A DNA stretch of 44,201 nt. Source: Acidimicrobiales bacterium. GTDB taxonomy: Bacteria > Actinomycetota > Acidimicrobiia > Acidimicrobiales > AC-14. Positions within the stretch are counted from its first letter, which is position 1. The number at the start of each line of letters is the position of its first letter. Made by a program: the position numbers and the translations under genes. The notes beneath the pieces are model-generated. The model was given only the letters and a program-made list of their open reading frames with translations, did not search any database and had not been told where the DNA came from. Of this stretch, positions 15,691-24,620 are shown piece after piece. Where the stretch lies: assembly GCA_025463925.1 (NCBI GenBank), contig JAODBK010000040.1, forward strand, positions 1 to 44,201. The letters are read 5' to 3'.

Positions 15691-16726
15691 CCTTCACCAG
15701 GCGCTCGAGCGCGACCGCGGCCGCGCCCGAGTCGACCGCGGCGATCGCCCGCGCGACGCCGGCGGCAATGTCGTCGGCGCCGCCGCCGGCGACGATCCCC
15801 GCGCCGGCGTTGAGCACGACGATGTCCCGGTGCGGCCCGGCCTCGCCGTCGAGCACCCGGCGGGCCAGCTCGGCGTTGCGGACGCCGTCGCCGCCGCGCA
15901 GGTCGTGGGACGTCGCCGGGGCGAGGCCGAGGGCGACCGGGTCGACGTCGTAGGTCCGGACGCCGGTGCTGGCGTCGAAGTCGATCACCGTGGACGTGGT
16001 CGTCGTGCTCAGCTCGTCGAGCCCGTCGTGGCCGTGCACGACCAGCGCCCGCAGGTTGCCGTGGGCCCGGAGGACGCCGATCATCTTCTCGGCCATCGAC
16101 GCATCGCTGACGCCGAGCACCTGGCGGCGGGCCCGGCCGGGATTGGCCATGGGGCCGAGGAAGTTCAAGACGGTCGGCACCCCGAGCTCGCGGCGCGTCG
16201 GGCCGGTGTGGCGCATGGCCGGGTGGAAGCGCGGCGCGAAGCAGAAGCCGATGCCGGCCTGCTCGATGCACGCGGCGACGCCCGCCGGGGTCAGCTCGAT
16301 GGCGACGCCCAACACCTCGAGCACGTCGGCGGACCCGCACGCCGAGGACGCGGCCCGGTTGCCGTGCTTGCACACCGGGATGCCGGCCCCGGCCACGACG
16401 AACGCCGCGACCGTCGAGATGTTGATCGTGTGGCTGCGGTCGCCGCCGGTGCCGCAGGTGTCGACGACGCGGTCGGCCAGCTCGTCGGAAAGCGGCACCA
16501 TCTCGGAGTGGTCGAGCATCGACTGCAGCATCCCGGTCATCTCCTCGACCGTCTCGCCCTTCATGCGCAACGCCACGATGAACGCCGCCATCTGGGCCGG
16601 CGAGGCGTGGCCGTCGAGGATCTCGGCCATCGCCGCGCCGGCCTGCACCGACGTGAGGTCGAGCCCGGAGGTCAGCGGCCCCAGCACCGCGGGCCAACCG
16701 CCCATCTCGTCGAGGCGGACCGTCAT
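15635..16726 (-). CDS. trpD: Anthranilate phosphoribosyltransferase
   Basis: A 363-residue enzyme transferring phosphoribose from PRPP to anthranilate, the second committed step of tryptophan synthesis. Signatures are the helical N-terminus (QMAAFIVALRMKGET), the PRPP loop DTCGTGGDRSHTINIST, KHGNRAASSACGSADVLE and FCFAPRFHPAMRH. The length is normal. It lies 7 nt downstream of an acyl-CoA dehydrogenase, with no other trp gene in the window. Its 3' end overlaps the exonuclease/GIY-YIG gene by 56 nt, convergently. TrpD next to this kind of nuclease also occurs in M. tuberculosis (memory), so the pairing is old. Confidence 0.96.
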   Translation of the reverse strand: MTVRLDEMGGWPAVLGPLTSGLDLTSVQAGAAMAEILDGHASPAQMAAFIVALRMKGETVEEMTGMLQSMLDHSEMVPLSDELADRVVDTCGTGGDRSHTINISTVAAFVVAGAGIPVCKHGNRAASSACGSADVLEVLGVAIELTPAGVAACIEQAGIGFCFAPRFHPAMRHTGPTRRELGVPTVLNFLGPMANPGRARRQVLGVSDASMAEKMIGVLRAHGNLRALVVHGHDGLDELSTTTTSTVIDFDASTGVRTYDVDPVALGLAPATSHDLRGGDGVRNAELARRVLDGEAGPHRDIVVLNAGAGIVAGGGADDIAAGVARAIAAVDSGAAAVALERLVKVSREQAASLGRVEPAGSA

Positions 16727-16733
16727 CGGGAGC

Positions 16734-17903
16734 TCAATCCCACCAGAGGTCGCGATCGAGCACGCCGCGCGCGATGAGGCCGAGCTGCACCTGCGAGGTG
16801 CCCTCGACGATCGTGAGCTGCTTGGCGTCGCGGTACCAGAGCTCGGTCGGGTGGTCCTTCATGTAGCCGGCCGCACCCAGCAGCTGCAGGGCCACGCCCG
16901 ACGCCCGCACCGCCAGCTCGGTCGCGTGGTACTTGGCCATCGAGAGGTAGGGCACCCACTCCTTGGTGAACTTGCCTTCGTCGACCAGCGAGGCGGCGCG
17001 GTAGGTCAGCAACCGGGCCGCTTCGATCTCGACCGCCAGCTTCGCGATCTCCCACTGGATGCCCTGCATGTCGGCTTCGGTCTTGCCGAACATCTCGCGC
17101 TGCTCGGCGTACTCGGTCGCGTACATCAGCGCGCCCTCGGCCAGGCCGATCCCGCGGGCGGCGACGATCGGGCGCATGGCGTTGAGACCGAGCATCGCCA
17201 GCTGGAAGCCGCCGATCTCGCCGACGACGTTCTCCGCCGGCACCCGCACGCCGTCGAGCAACAGCTCGCCGGTGTCGACCCCGCGGACGCCCATCTTGTG
17301 GTCGAGGTTGCCGACCGAGACGCCGGCCCAGGCGCGCTCGACGACGAAGCAGGTGATCGAGTCGCGGGCCCGTGACGTGGGGTCGTCGGCGGTCTTGGCG
17401 AACACCGTGTACCAGTCCGCCTGGGCGACCCCGCTCATCCAGCACTTGGTGCCGGTCAGGACCCAGTCGCCGCCGTCGGGCACGGCCCGGGTGCGCATGC
17501 CCATCACGTCGCTGCCGGCCTGGGGCTCGGACAGGCCGAAGCCACACCGCTGCGTGCCGGCGGCGACCCCAGGGAGATACTTCTGCTTCTGGTCCTCCGA
17601 TCCGGCGATCATGATCGGGCCGCCCGGCAGGCGCGTCAGCAGGAGCATGAGCGCGGCGGTGTTGGAGTACTTGGCCACCTCTTCGATGGCGACGGTGAGG
17701 CCGAGGATCCCGGCCCCGCTGCCGCCGTAGGCCTCCGGGATGCAGAGCCCCAGCAGCCCGGTGTCCCGGAAGACCCCGAACAGGTCCTCGGGGTACTCCC
17801 CGGTCTCGTCGATCTCCCGGGCGCGGGGCTTGACCTTGTCCTGGGCGAGGCGGCGGACCGACTGCTGGAGCGCGGTCAGCTCGTCCGAGAGATCGAAATC
17901 CAT
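16734..17903 (-). CDS. Acyl-CoA dehydrogenase
   Basis: A 389-residue FAD-dependent acyl-CoA dehydrogenase. It has the N-terminal helical domain (MDFDLSDELTALQQSVRRLAQ), the FAD/substrate segment CGFGLSEPQAGSD, the WVLTGTKCWMSG strand, RGVDTGELLLDGVRVP and the C-terminal IVEGTSQVQLGLIARGVL, whose glutamate aligns with the catalytic base of short/medium-chain enzymes. The substrate chain is not deducible. TAGCGT (17918-17913) is 9 nt upstream of the ATG and probably a -10 for a near-leaderless mRNA that also carries trpD. No electron-transfer flavoprotein genes are nearby. Confidence 0.92.
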   Translation of the reverse strand: MDFDLSDELTALQQSVRRLAQDKVKPRAREIDETGEYPEDLFGVFRDTGLLGLCIPEAYGGSGAGILGLTVAIEEVAKYSNTAALMLLLTRLPGGPIMIAGSEDQKQKYLPGVAAGTQRCGFGLSEPQAGSDVMGMRTRAVPDGGDWVLTGTKCWMSGVAQADWYTVFAKTADDPTSRARDSITCFVVERAWAGVSVGNLDHKMGVRGVDTGELLLDGVRVPAENVVGEIGGFQLAMLGLNAMRPIVAARGIGLAEGALMYATEYAEQREMFGKTEADMQGIQWEIAKLAVEIEAARLLTYRAASLVDEGKFTKEWVPYLSMAKYHATELAVRASGVALQLLGAAGYMKDHPTELWYRDAKQLTIVEGTSQVQLGLIARGVLDRDLWWD

Positions 17904-17955
17904 GGTGGCGAGACGCTAGCGACCCGATTGGGCGGGCGCCCCGACCGGGCGACGC

Positions 17956-18186
17956 CTACGCGGTCTTGCGGCGCTGGCGGACGATCCGGCGTCGTTCACG
18001 CTCGGTCGCTCCACCCCAGACGCCGTCGTGCTCACGATTGCTCAGCGCGTACTCCAGGCAGGCCTCTCGCACGACGCAGGTGGCGCACACGGTCTTGGCC
18101 GTGCCGGCATCGTCGTCGCTCACCGGGTAGAAGATTTCGGGATCGAGGCCGCGGCACGCTCCCTTTTGGCGCCACGACAGGTTCAT
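17956..18186 (-). CDS. WhiB-family Fe-S transcription regulator
   Basis: A 76-residue WhiB-like protein. The four cluster cysteines are C11 (GACRGLDPEIF), then CATC and C of VREACLEYAL, with the usual spacing. The G-V-W-G-G turn and basic C-terminus RERRRIVRQRRKT complete the family pattern. Such proteins bind a 4Fe-4S cluster and the primary sigma factor. Sequence is closest in feel to the WhiB1/WhiB2 groups, but the subclass is uncertain. The ATG at 18186 follows a roughly 75-nt leader with GAGGAA 13 nt upstream. WhiB proteins are confined to actinobacteria and their phages, a strong taxonomic marker. Confidence 0.95.
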   Translation of the reverse strand: MNLSWRQKGACRGLDPEIFYPVSDDDAGTAKTVCATCVVREACLEYALSNREHDGVWGGATERERRRIVRQRRKTA

Positions 18187-18330
18187 CAGGTCTGATCACT
18201 TCCTCGTCGGCTGGCCCGGCAAACACCCAAATCGCACCGGGACAGCCCTTTTGGGGGGCCTTCCATTATGGAACGTGAACGTTGCGAAAGTCCATCTCCT
18301 TCCCGCCTCCGCAGGAAGGGGCGGGTGGGC
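18187..18330 (-). promoter_or_regulatory. whiB leader and promoter with palindrome over -10
   Basis: On the minus strand CATAAT (18270-18265) is a good -10, giving a leader of about 75 nt. The 13-bp palindrome TTCCATTATGGAA (18261-18273) covers it, and AACGTGAACGTT follows upstream (18272-18283). The leader can also form a short hairpin CCC-AAAA-GGG near 18246-18256. These suggest autoregulation or another repressor; the regulator is unknown. Confidence 0.5.
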
Positions 18331-19365
18331 TCAGGCAGGAGCGCCGAGGGCACCGGTCGGCGTCGTGACCAGCGGGCGCCCGGGCGTGACGGGGAAATGG
18401 CACGCGACGAACTGGCCGGGCTGGAGCTCCCGCATCGTCGGCTCCTCGTCGGCACACCGCGCCTCGGCCCGGGGGCACCGGGTGCGGAACCGGCACCCGC
18501 TGGGCGGGTCGAGCGCCGAGGGGAGCTCGCCGGTCAGCGGCACGCTCTTGCCCCGGACCCGGCTGGCGTCGGGATGCGGCACCGAGGCGAGGAGGGCGTT
18601 GGTGTAGGGGTGGGCCGGCCTCCGGTAGAGCGCCTCGGAGGGCGCGATCTCGCACAGCTTGCCGAGGTACATCACCGCCACGCGGTCGCTGATGTTCTTC
18701 ACCACCGAGAGGTCGTGGGAGATGAACACCATCGTGAGCCCGTAGCGCGCCTTCATGTCCTCGAGCAGGTTGAGGATCTGCGCCTGGACCGACACGTCGA
18801 GCGCCGAGACCGGCTCGTCGCAGATGAGCACCTGCGGGTCCATCACCAGCGCCCGGGCGATGCTGACCCGCTGGCACTGGCCGCCCGACAGCTGGTGGGG
18901 CCGGCGGGCGGCGGTGTCGGTGTCCAGGCCGACCGTCTCGAGCAGGTGGTTGACCCGAAAGCGCCGGTTCTCCTCGATCCCCCAGATCGCCAGCGGCTCG
19001 GCCACGATGTCGACGACGACGCGCCGCGGGTTCAGCGAGCTGATCGGGTCCTGGAAGATCAGCTGCATCTTCGGGCGCATCTCGCGCAGCTCCTCCGGCG
19101 ACAGGGACGTCAGCTCGGTGCCCTCGAGCGCCACGCGGCCGCTCCGCGGGCGGGGCAGCTGCATCACGGCCCGCCCGGTCGTCGACTTGCCGCACCCGGA
19201 CTCGCCGACCAGGCCGAGTGTCTCGCCCTTGGCCACGTCGAAGCTCACGTCCGACACCGCCTGCACCCGCCCGCCCTTCGTCGGGAACTCGACGACGAGG
19301 TGCTCCACCCGCAGCACGATGTCCTCGCGCCCGTCCCGGAGGGGGGCGGTGCCGCTGCCGGCCAT
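18331..19365 (-). CDS. dppF: Oligopeptide ABC transporter ATPase, OppF/DppF type
   Basis: A 344-residue ATPase. Walker A GLVGESGCGKSTTGRA, Q-loop FQDPISSLNP, signature LSGGQCQRVSIARAL and Walker B VLICDEPVSALDV are intact, with HDLSVVKNISD after it. The C-terminal oligopeptide/dipeptide extension HPYTNALLASVPHPD and the cysteine cluster CRFRTRCPRAEARC are present, marking the Opp/Dpp subfamily. Its ATG shares one base with the stop of the other ATPase gene. It is the last gene of the five-gene importer operon; whiB behind it has its own promoter. Confidence 0.93.
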   Translation of the reverse strand: MAGSGTAPLRDGREDIVLRVEHLVVEFPTKGGRVQAVSDVSFDVAKGETLGLVGESGCGKSTTGRAVMQLPRPRSGRVALEGTELTSLSPEELREMRPKMQLIFQDPISSLNPRRVVVDIVAEPLAIWGIEENRRFRVNHLLETVGLDTDTAARRPHQLSGGQCQRVSIARALVMDPQVLICDEPVSALDVSVQAQILNLLEDMKARYGLTMVFISHDLSVVKNISDRVAVMYLGKLCEIAPSEALYRRPAHPYTNALLASVPHPDASRVRGKSVPLTGELPSALDPPSGCRFRTRCPRAEARCADEEPTMRELQPGQFVACHFPVTPGRPLVTTPTGALGAPA

Positions 19366-20459
19366 CAGTGCTCGACCCGGCGCGGCCGCGCCTCCGCGGC
19401 CTCGGCCTCGGGGCCGGTGGGCCCCCCGACCGGATACCAGCAGCGGTAGATGTGGTGCACGTTGTCGTCGTCCGGTGCGAGGGGCGGCTCCTGCACGCCG
19501 CAACGGAATCCGGCCCGCGGGCACCGCGGGTTGAACCGGCAGCCCGGCGGCGGCGACACCAGGTCCGGCGGCCGCCCGCCGATGGCGAGCAAGCGGGTGT
19601 GCGGCGGGTCCTCGATGTTCGGCACCGATCTCAACAACGCGTCGGTGTACGGCATGCGCGTCGCCTTGAACAGTTCGGCCGCCGGACCCATCTCCACGAT
19701 CCGGCCGGCGTACATCACCGCGATGTCGTCGGCCCGGCCGCCCACGACCTCGAGGTCGTGCGAGATGAGGACGACCGCCATGTTGCGCTCGGACTGCAAG
19801 CGGCCGAGCAGGTCGAGGATCTGGGCCTGCACGGTGACGTCCAGCGCGGTGGTCGGCTCGTCGGCGATCAGCAATTTCGGCTCGCACGACAGCGCGATCG
19901 CGATCATCACCCGCTGGCGCATGCCGCCGGACAGCTGGTGCGGGTACTCGTCGACCCGCACGCCGGGCGACGGGATGCCGACCTGGCCGAGCAGGTCGAT
20001 GGCCCGTTCGCGGGCGTCGGCCTTCGACATGTCGAAGTGCACCCGCAGTGACTCCATGATCTGGCGGCCGACCTTCATCACCGGGTTGAGCGCGGTCATC
20101 GGGTCCTGGAAGATCATCGAGATCTGCCGGCCGCGCACCTCGCGCAGCTCGTGCTCGTCCATCGGCCGCAGGTCTCGGCCCTCGAAGAGGATCTGCCCCT
20201 GCGGGTCCACGAGCTGCCGCCTCGGCGACAGGCCGAGAATCGAACGGGAGAGCACGGTCTTGCCCGACCCGGACTCGCCCACGATCCCCAGCGTGCGGCC
20301 CGCCTCGAGCGTGAACGACACGCCGTCCACGGCGCGGACGATGCCGCGCGGTGTCTGGAAGTGGGTGGTGAGATCGCGCACGTCCAGCAGCGGCCCGTCG
20401 AAGTCCGATCGGCCCACTGGATCGAGCAGCTCGCCGACCGCCGCGGCGTCGTTCCTCAC
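19365..20459 (-). CDS. dppD: Oligopeptide ABC transporter ATPase, OppD/DppD type
   Basis: A 364-residue ATPase with Walker A GIVGESGSGKTVLSRSIL, FQDPMTALNPVM, signature QLSGGMRQRVMIAIAL and Walker B LLIADEPTTALDV. The tail MPYTDALLRSVPNIED and cysteine-rich CRFNPRCPRAGFRCG are diagnostic of the Opp/Dpp group; the latter cysteines are thought to carry an Fe-S cluster in some members. The start is GTG 20459, overlapping the permease stop by 4 nt (GTGA). It pairs with the next ATPase to power the importer. Confidence 0.93.
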   Translation of the reverse strand: MRNDAAAVGELLDPVGRSDFDGPLLDVRDLTTHFQTPRGIVRAVDGVSFTLEAGRTLGIVGESGSGKTVLSRSILGLSPRRQLVDPQGQILFEGRDLRPMDEHELREVRGRQISMIFQDPMTALNPVMKVGRQIMESLRVHFDMSKADARERAIDLLGQVGIPSPGVRVDEYPHQLSGGMRQRVMIAIALSCEPKLLIADEPTTALDVTVQAQILDLLGRLQSERNMAVVLISHDLEVVGGRADDIAVMYAGRIVEMGPAAELFKATRMPYTDALLRSVPNIEDPPHTRLLAIGGRPPDLVSPPPGCRFNPRCPRAGFRCGVQEPPLAPDDDNVHHIYRCWYPVGGPTGPEAEAAEARPRRVEH

Positions 20460-21358
20460 GTGAGCGCGCCTTCCTTCACGTCGAAGCGGGCCCGCACCAC
20501 ATCGCCGAGGTAGTTGAGCGACAGCACGGTGAAGAAGATGGCGCCGGATCCGGAGAACACGATGTGCGGCGCCTGCCCGTTGGTCAGGCCGCTGCGGCCG
20601 AACGTGATGATGTTGCCCCAGGACGGGACGTCGACCTTGAGGCCGGCACCCAACAGGCTGAGGCCGGCTTCGGCGACGATGACCACCGCGACGGCCAGCA
20701 GCGCGATCGACGCCATCGCGGGCACGACGTTGGGCAGCACCTCACGCACGATGATGCGGCGGTTCTTGGCGCCTTGCGCCCGCGCCGCGGTGACGAACTC
20801 GCGCTGGCTCCACGTCAGCGTGTTGGCCCGCGTGATCCGGGCGAGGATCGGCGTCGAGATGATGCCGAGGGCGAGGCTGACGTAGAACAGCGAGTGGCCG
20901 AGGAACGTCGTGAGCGCGAGGGCCAGCACGAGCGCGGGGAACGCCAGCATGATGTCGAGCACCGCGGTGATCAACGTCTCGATGCGCCCGCGGTAGTAGC
21001 CGGCGATCAGCCCGAGGAACCCGCCGACGGTGCCACCGATGGCGACCGCGAAGAAGCCGACGGCCAACGAGTTGCGGGCGCCCCAGACGATCCGGCTGAA
21101 GAGGTCGTAGCTGTTGTCATCGCCACCGAGGAGGTGCGACAGGCTCGGCTTGGCATCCCGGAGCGCGCCGTGGTCGATGATCTCGGACGGCTTGGGGATC
21201 GGCAGCAGCGGCGCCAGCAATGCCAGGCCGATGACCAGCACCAGCCACCCGACGGCCAGCCAGGCCCCGACGCCGAACGTCCGGCGGGACGGGGCGCCGG
21301 CCACGACGGCGATGACCTCCGGTGCGACCGCGACATCGGTCGGGAGGTCAGGCGGCAT
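20456..21358 (-). CDS. dppC: Peptide ABC transporter permease, DppC type
   Basis: A 300-residue inner-membrane permease. The N-terminal helix is followed by the HLLGGDDNSYDLFSRIVWGARNSL segment typical of DppC/OppC. Five further helices and the EAA-like coupling loop EFVTAARAQGAKNRRIIVREVLPNVV follow, ending LGAGLKVDVPSWGNII. The start is ATG 21358, 11 nt inside the DppB gene. It forms the pore with DppB. Confidence 0.92.
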   Translation of the reverse strand: MPPDLPTDVAVAPEVIAVVAGAPSRRTFGVGAWLAVGWLVLVIGLALLAPLLPIPKPSEIIDHGALRDAKPSLSHLLGGDDNSYDLFSRIVWGARNSLAVGFFAVAIGGTVGGFLGLIAGYYRGRIETLITAVLDIMLAFPALVLALALTTFLGHSLFYVSLALGIISTPILARITRANTLTWSQREFVTAARAQGAKNRRIIVREVLPNVVPAMASIALLAVAVVIVAEAGLSLLGAGLKVDVPSWGNIITFGRSGLTNGQAPHIVFSGSGAIFFTVLSLNYLGDVVRARFDVKEGALT

Positions 21359-22298
21359 GGCGGACTCTCGGGTCGAGGGCCGTGTACAGCAGGTCCACCA
21401 CGAAGTTCACGACGACATAGCCACAGCCGATCACCGCGACGCACGCTTGCACGGCGATGTACTGGCGCTCCGAGATGGCCTGGAAGATGGTGAGACCGAC
21501 GCCGGGCAAGGTGAAGATCGCCTCGATGACGATGGCCCCGCCGATGAGGGTGCCGACGCTGATCCCGGCCACCGTCAGCAACGAGAAGCTCGACGGCCGG
21601 AGCGCGTGCCGCAGGAGGATGCGCCACGTCGGCAGGCCCTGGCTCCGCGCCATGAGGATGTAGTCCTCCTGGAGCGTGGCGATCATGTCGCTGCGCAACA
21701 GCCGCATGTACACCGCGGCCTGCGCGAGGGCCAGGCTGAACGCCGGAAGGAACATCGACTTGAAGTGCTCGGTCGGGCTCTGACCGAAGTGCACGTAGCC
21801 GAGCACCGGGAACCATTTGAGCTTCACGCCGAGGTAGAAGATCAACACCAGGGCCAGCACGAAATCCGGGATCGCCAGCGACGCGAACGCGCCGGTGCTC
21901 AAGAAGCGGTCCACCCACGTACCGGCGCGGTACGCGGCGAGGATCCCGAGTGGGATGGCGATCACCAGTGCGAGCACCTCGGCGTACACCAGCAGTTGCA
22001 GCGAGACCGGGAGCGCCTGGCTCAGCCGCTTCCGTACCGGCTCGCCACCGAACTGGCGGTAGTACCGGCCGAAGTCGCCGCGCACGAACTTGCCGAGCCA
22101 CCGGGTGTACTGCGACACCAGCGGCTTGTCGAGGCCGACGTCCTTCCGGAGCTGCGTCCGCTGCGCGTCGGTGCCCAGCGGGATGATCGTCGCCGCCGGG
22201 TCACCCGGCAGCAGGTGGATGAGCAGGAAGGAGAAGAAGGTGACGACCAGCAGGACCGCGGCGAGCTGCACGACCTTCTTCCCGATCAGCGCGCCCAC
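21348..22298 (-). CDS. dppB: Peptide ABC transporter permease, DppB type
   Basis: A 316-residue permease beginning MGALIGKKVVQLAAVLLVVTFFSFLLIHLLPGDPA, the usual DppB N-terminus, followed by DKPLVSQYTRWLGKFVRGDFG and five more helices. The coupling loop is in DYILMARSQGLPTWRILLRHALRPS and the last part is GGAIVIEAIFTLPGVGLTIFQAI. The start is GTG 22298, 18 nt after the binding-protein gene. One of two pore subunits. Confidence 0.93.
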   Translation of the reverse strand: MGALIGKKVVQLAAVLLVVTFFSFLLIHLLPGDPAATIIPLGTDAQRTQLRKDVGLDKPLVSQYTRWLGKFVRGDFGRYYRQFGGEPVRKRLSQALPVSLQLLVYAEVLALVIAIPLGILAAYRAGTWVDRFLSTGAFASLAIPDFVLALVLIFYLGVKLKWFPVLGYVHFGQSPTEHFKSMFLPAFSLALAQAAVYMRLLRSDMIATLQEDYILMARSQGLPTWRILLRHALRPSSFSLLTVAGISVGTLIGGAIVIEAIFTLPGVGLTIFQAISERQYIAVQACVAVIGCGYVVVNFVVDLLYTALDPRVRHAA

Positions 22299-22316
22299 GC
22301 CGGCCCGCGTCCGCCG

Positions 22317-23957
22317 CTACTTGGAGACCCAGAGGCCGACCATCGGATGGACGCTCGCCAGCAACCCCTGCTTCCCGCCACCGTCGGGCAGGTCGGGCCC
22401 GGTGATCCCGTGGACGTTGGTCTGGGATGCGATCGCCCACAGCGCGTACCATTTCCAGATGTCGTACGCCCCGGCGTTGAGCGCCTTGCTCAAGCCGTCG
22501 TAGTCGGTCTTGCGCTTGGCGGGGTCGATGTCCGACCGGCCGATGTCGAAGATCTGGTCGACCGCCGGGTCCTTGAACCGCTGGAAGTTGATGGCCGAGC
22601 CGCCGTGCCACCAGACCCACTGGGTGTCGGGGTCGCTGCCCTGGTGGTTGCGCCACAGGTTCATCTGGTACCCGCCGCCGATGGCGTCGCTGATGAGGGT
22701 GGCTTCGTCGACCTGCTTGATCGTGGCGTTGATGCCGGCCTTGGCCCACTGCGACTTCAACAGCTGGGCCTCGCGCGCGTTCTCGGGATCGATGGTCGTC
22801 TCCACCTCGACGTTGAACTGGCCGCCGTGCTTGGCCTTGTACGCGTCGGCCTTGACCTTGGCCGCGGCCAGATCGAACTTCGGGTAGCCAGGGTCCGGGA
22901 CGTACCCGACGACGTCGGGCGCGAACGGCTGGTCGGCGATGGTGTTCACGCCGCCGTTGACGATGTTGTTCAGCTCGACTCGGTCGGTCGCGAGGATGAC
23001 CGCCTGGCGCGCCGTGATGTCGTCGAACGGCGCGTGCGACACGTTCATCATGTTGTAGGAGACCTCGGCGCCCTTCTGGTTCTCGAAGATCGTCAACTGG
23101 CCGTGCGCCGCCGCGTCCCGCAGGTCCTTGATCTGGAGGGCGCTGTCGGTGTGGATGATGTTGAGCTGCCCGCCCTTGAGCCCGTTCGTCCGCTGGCTGG
23201 GGTCGACCACCGGCCGGAAAGTGATCTGGTCGAGGTAGGGAAGGCCGGGACGCCAGTACTTCTGGTTCTTGAGGACGGTGAGGTGGTCGTTGACGACCCA
23301 GTCTTTCAAGGTGAACGGGCCCGTCCCGATCATCTTCGTCGCGCAATTGGCCTTGTCGTTGATCTGGGCCGGCGCCATCATCCCGATGCGGCCGGTGAAG
23401 TAGAGGTAGGCCGGGAACGCGACCCACGGCACCTTCATCGTGACCTTCACCGTCATCGGGTCGACGACTGTGGTGTCGGCGATGTTGGCGAACGCGAACT
23501 GGATCAGCAGCCCGTGGCGGTACGCGTCGAGATTGAGCTTCACGGCGGCGGCGTCGAACGGGGTGCCGTCGTGGAACAGCACACCCGGCCGGAGGGTGAT
23601 GACCCACTCCTTGTAATCGCTGCTCGGGGCGACCGACTTGGCGAGGTACGGGACGTAGTCGCCCTTCTCGTTCGGCACCGTGAGGGTGTCGTAGATGGAC
23701 TCCGCGACCTGGATGCCCTCAGGACTCAGGTTGGCACCGCTCAGGCAGAAGCCGTTGGAGCTCTCGGCGCCGAGGCCGTAGGTGATCGAGCCGCCGGACT
23801 GCGGCGGGCCCTCACCCTTGCTGCCGTTGGGGCTCGTACCACCGGCCGACGAGCTTCCCGACCCACCGCCGCAGGCCGCGGCGACGAGGGCCAGGCCGAC
23901 GACGATCGCGGCGAATGACGAGCGAGCGGAACGGGACACCCGCGACGAATGCGGCAA
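22317..23957 (-). CDS. dppA: Peptide/solute-binding lipoprotein (SBP family 5)
   Basis: A 546-residue family 5 binding protein. A lipoprotein signal with hydrophobic core and VAAACGGG (Cys29) is followed by a Gly/Ser-rich linker and GGSITYGLGAESSNGFCLSG. Family marks include VAESIYDTLTVPNEKGDYVPYLAKS and LRPGVLFHDGTPFDAAAVKLNLD. It would capture a peptide or similar ligand outside the membrane for the permease pair. The start is TTG 23957 with AGGGGG 6 nt upstream. A -10 TACGCT lies about 40 nt upstream. The ligand (peptide, nickel, other) cannot be told from sequence. Confidence 0.92.
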   Translation of the reverse strand: MPHSSRVSRSARSSFAAIVVGLALVAAACGGGSGSSSAGGTSPNGSKGEGPPQSGGSITYGLGAESSNGFCLSGANLSPEGIQVAESIYDTLTVPNEKGDYVPYLAKSVAPSSDYKEWVITLRPGVLFHDGTPFDAAAVKLNLDAYRHGLLIQFAFANIADTTVVDPMTVKVTMKVPWVAFPAYLYFTGRIGMMAPAQINDKANCATKMIGTGPFTLKDWVVNDHLTVLKNQKYWRPGLPYLDQITFRPVVDPSQRTNGLKGGQLNIIHTDSALQIKDLRDAAAHGQLTIFENQKGAEVSYNMMNVSHAPFDDITARQAVILATDRVELNNIVNGGVNTIADQPFAPDVVGYVPDPGYPKFDLAAAKVKADAYKAKHGGQFNVEVETTIDPENAREAQLLKSQWAKAGINATIKQVDEATLISDAIGGGYQMNLWRNHQGSDPDTQWVWWHGGSAINFQRFKDPAVDQIFDIGRSDIDPAKRKTDYDGLSKALNAGAYDIWKWYALWAIASQTNVHGITGPDLPDGGGKQGLLASVHPMVGLWVSK

Positions 23958-24003
23958 CTTGATCCCCCTGGAGTGCGTGACGAACTGTCTCGCGGCGAGC
24001 GTA
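23958..24003 (-). promoter_or_regulatory. Promoter and ribosome site of the peptide importer operon
   Basis: TACGCT (24003-23998) fits TANNNT and is followed by a leader of about 34 nt with AGGGGG placed 6 nt before the TTG start. No -35 match was found. This operon therefore starts as a conventional leadered transcript, unlike several neighbours. Confidence 0.5.
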
Positions 24004-24023
24004 CAGCCCGACCCGTTCCGAGG

Positions 24024-24620
24024 TCAGCCGCGAAGGTCCTCGACCAGCGACGCGCGGGTGTCGTCCGGCAACAGCACCCGTTCCTGGTACGCCGGGTGGT
24101 TCGCCGCGAGCCACGCCGGGCCGGCCGCCAGCCGTTCGATCTGGCCGTCGGTGAGGTGGAGGCGGATGTAGTGCACGGACGCGGTGATCTCCTCGCGCGT
24201 CAGCTGGGCGGCATGCGCCCCGTCGGGCACCGACCGCACGACCTCGGCGTCCTCACCGAGCTGCAGCTCGATCGACCGCTCGATCCCGACGAGCTTCGGC
24301 AGCCACTCCATCAGCTGGCCCTTCGACGTCAGCTCGATGAACAGCGTCGCGGTGAGCTCGCCGGCCGACGGGATCAGCGGGTTGTAGACGTCGAGCTCGT
24401 GCTGGATGGCGTCGTCGCTGAGCATGCGCTCGGCCCGAGCCATCTCCTGCACCTGGAAGCGGATGGTGTCGCGGTTCTCGAAGAGGACGGTGACGATCGG
24501 GCCGATCTGCACCCGGCGGAGCTTCTTCAGCTGGATGATCCGGTCCCGGAACTCGTCGCGCTCGCGCTCGTACGCGCGCAGGTCGGCGATGTCATCCAGA
24601 GTGAGTTTCTGGCTGGTCAT
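24024..24620 (-). CDS. DUF3501 family protein
   Basis: A 198-residue protein starting [41 protein letters not shown]. This matches the DUF3501 family, whose genes commonly stand beside a CCG-domain Fe-S protein and a rubrerythrin (memory). The core holds [20 protein letters not shown] and a conserved [10 protein letters not shown] segment. The ATG overlaps the stop of the Fe-S protein (ATGA). No cofactor motif is seen. It is the last gene of the PerR-headed operon, so a part in peroxide or iron handling is inferred. Confidence 0.88.
   Translation of the reverse strand: MTSQKLTLDDIADLRAYERERDEFRDRIIQLKKLRRVQIGPIVTVLFENRDTIRFQVQEMARAERMLSDDAIQHELDVYNPLIPSAGELTATLFIELTSKGQLMEWLPKLVGIERSIELQLGEDAEVVRSVPDGAHAAQLTREEITASVHYIRLHLTDGQIERLAAGPAWLAANHPAYQERVLLPDDTRASLVEDLRG

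Noticed and set aside
18298-18319. CCTTCC...GGAAGG hairpin after dppF as terminator
   Set aside because: Only 6 bp of stem and no U-tract; too weak to annotate separately.
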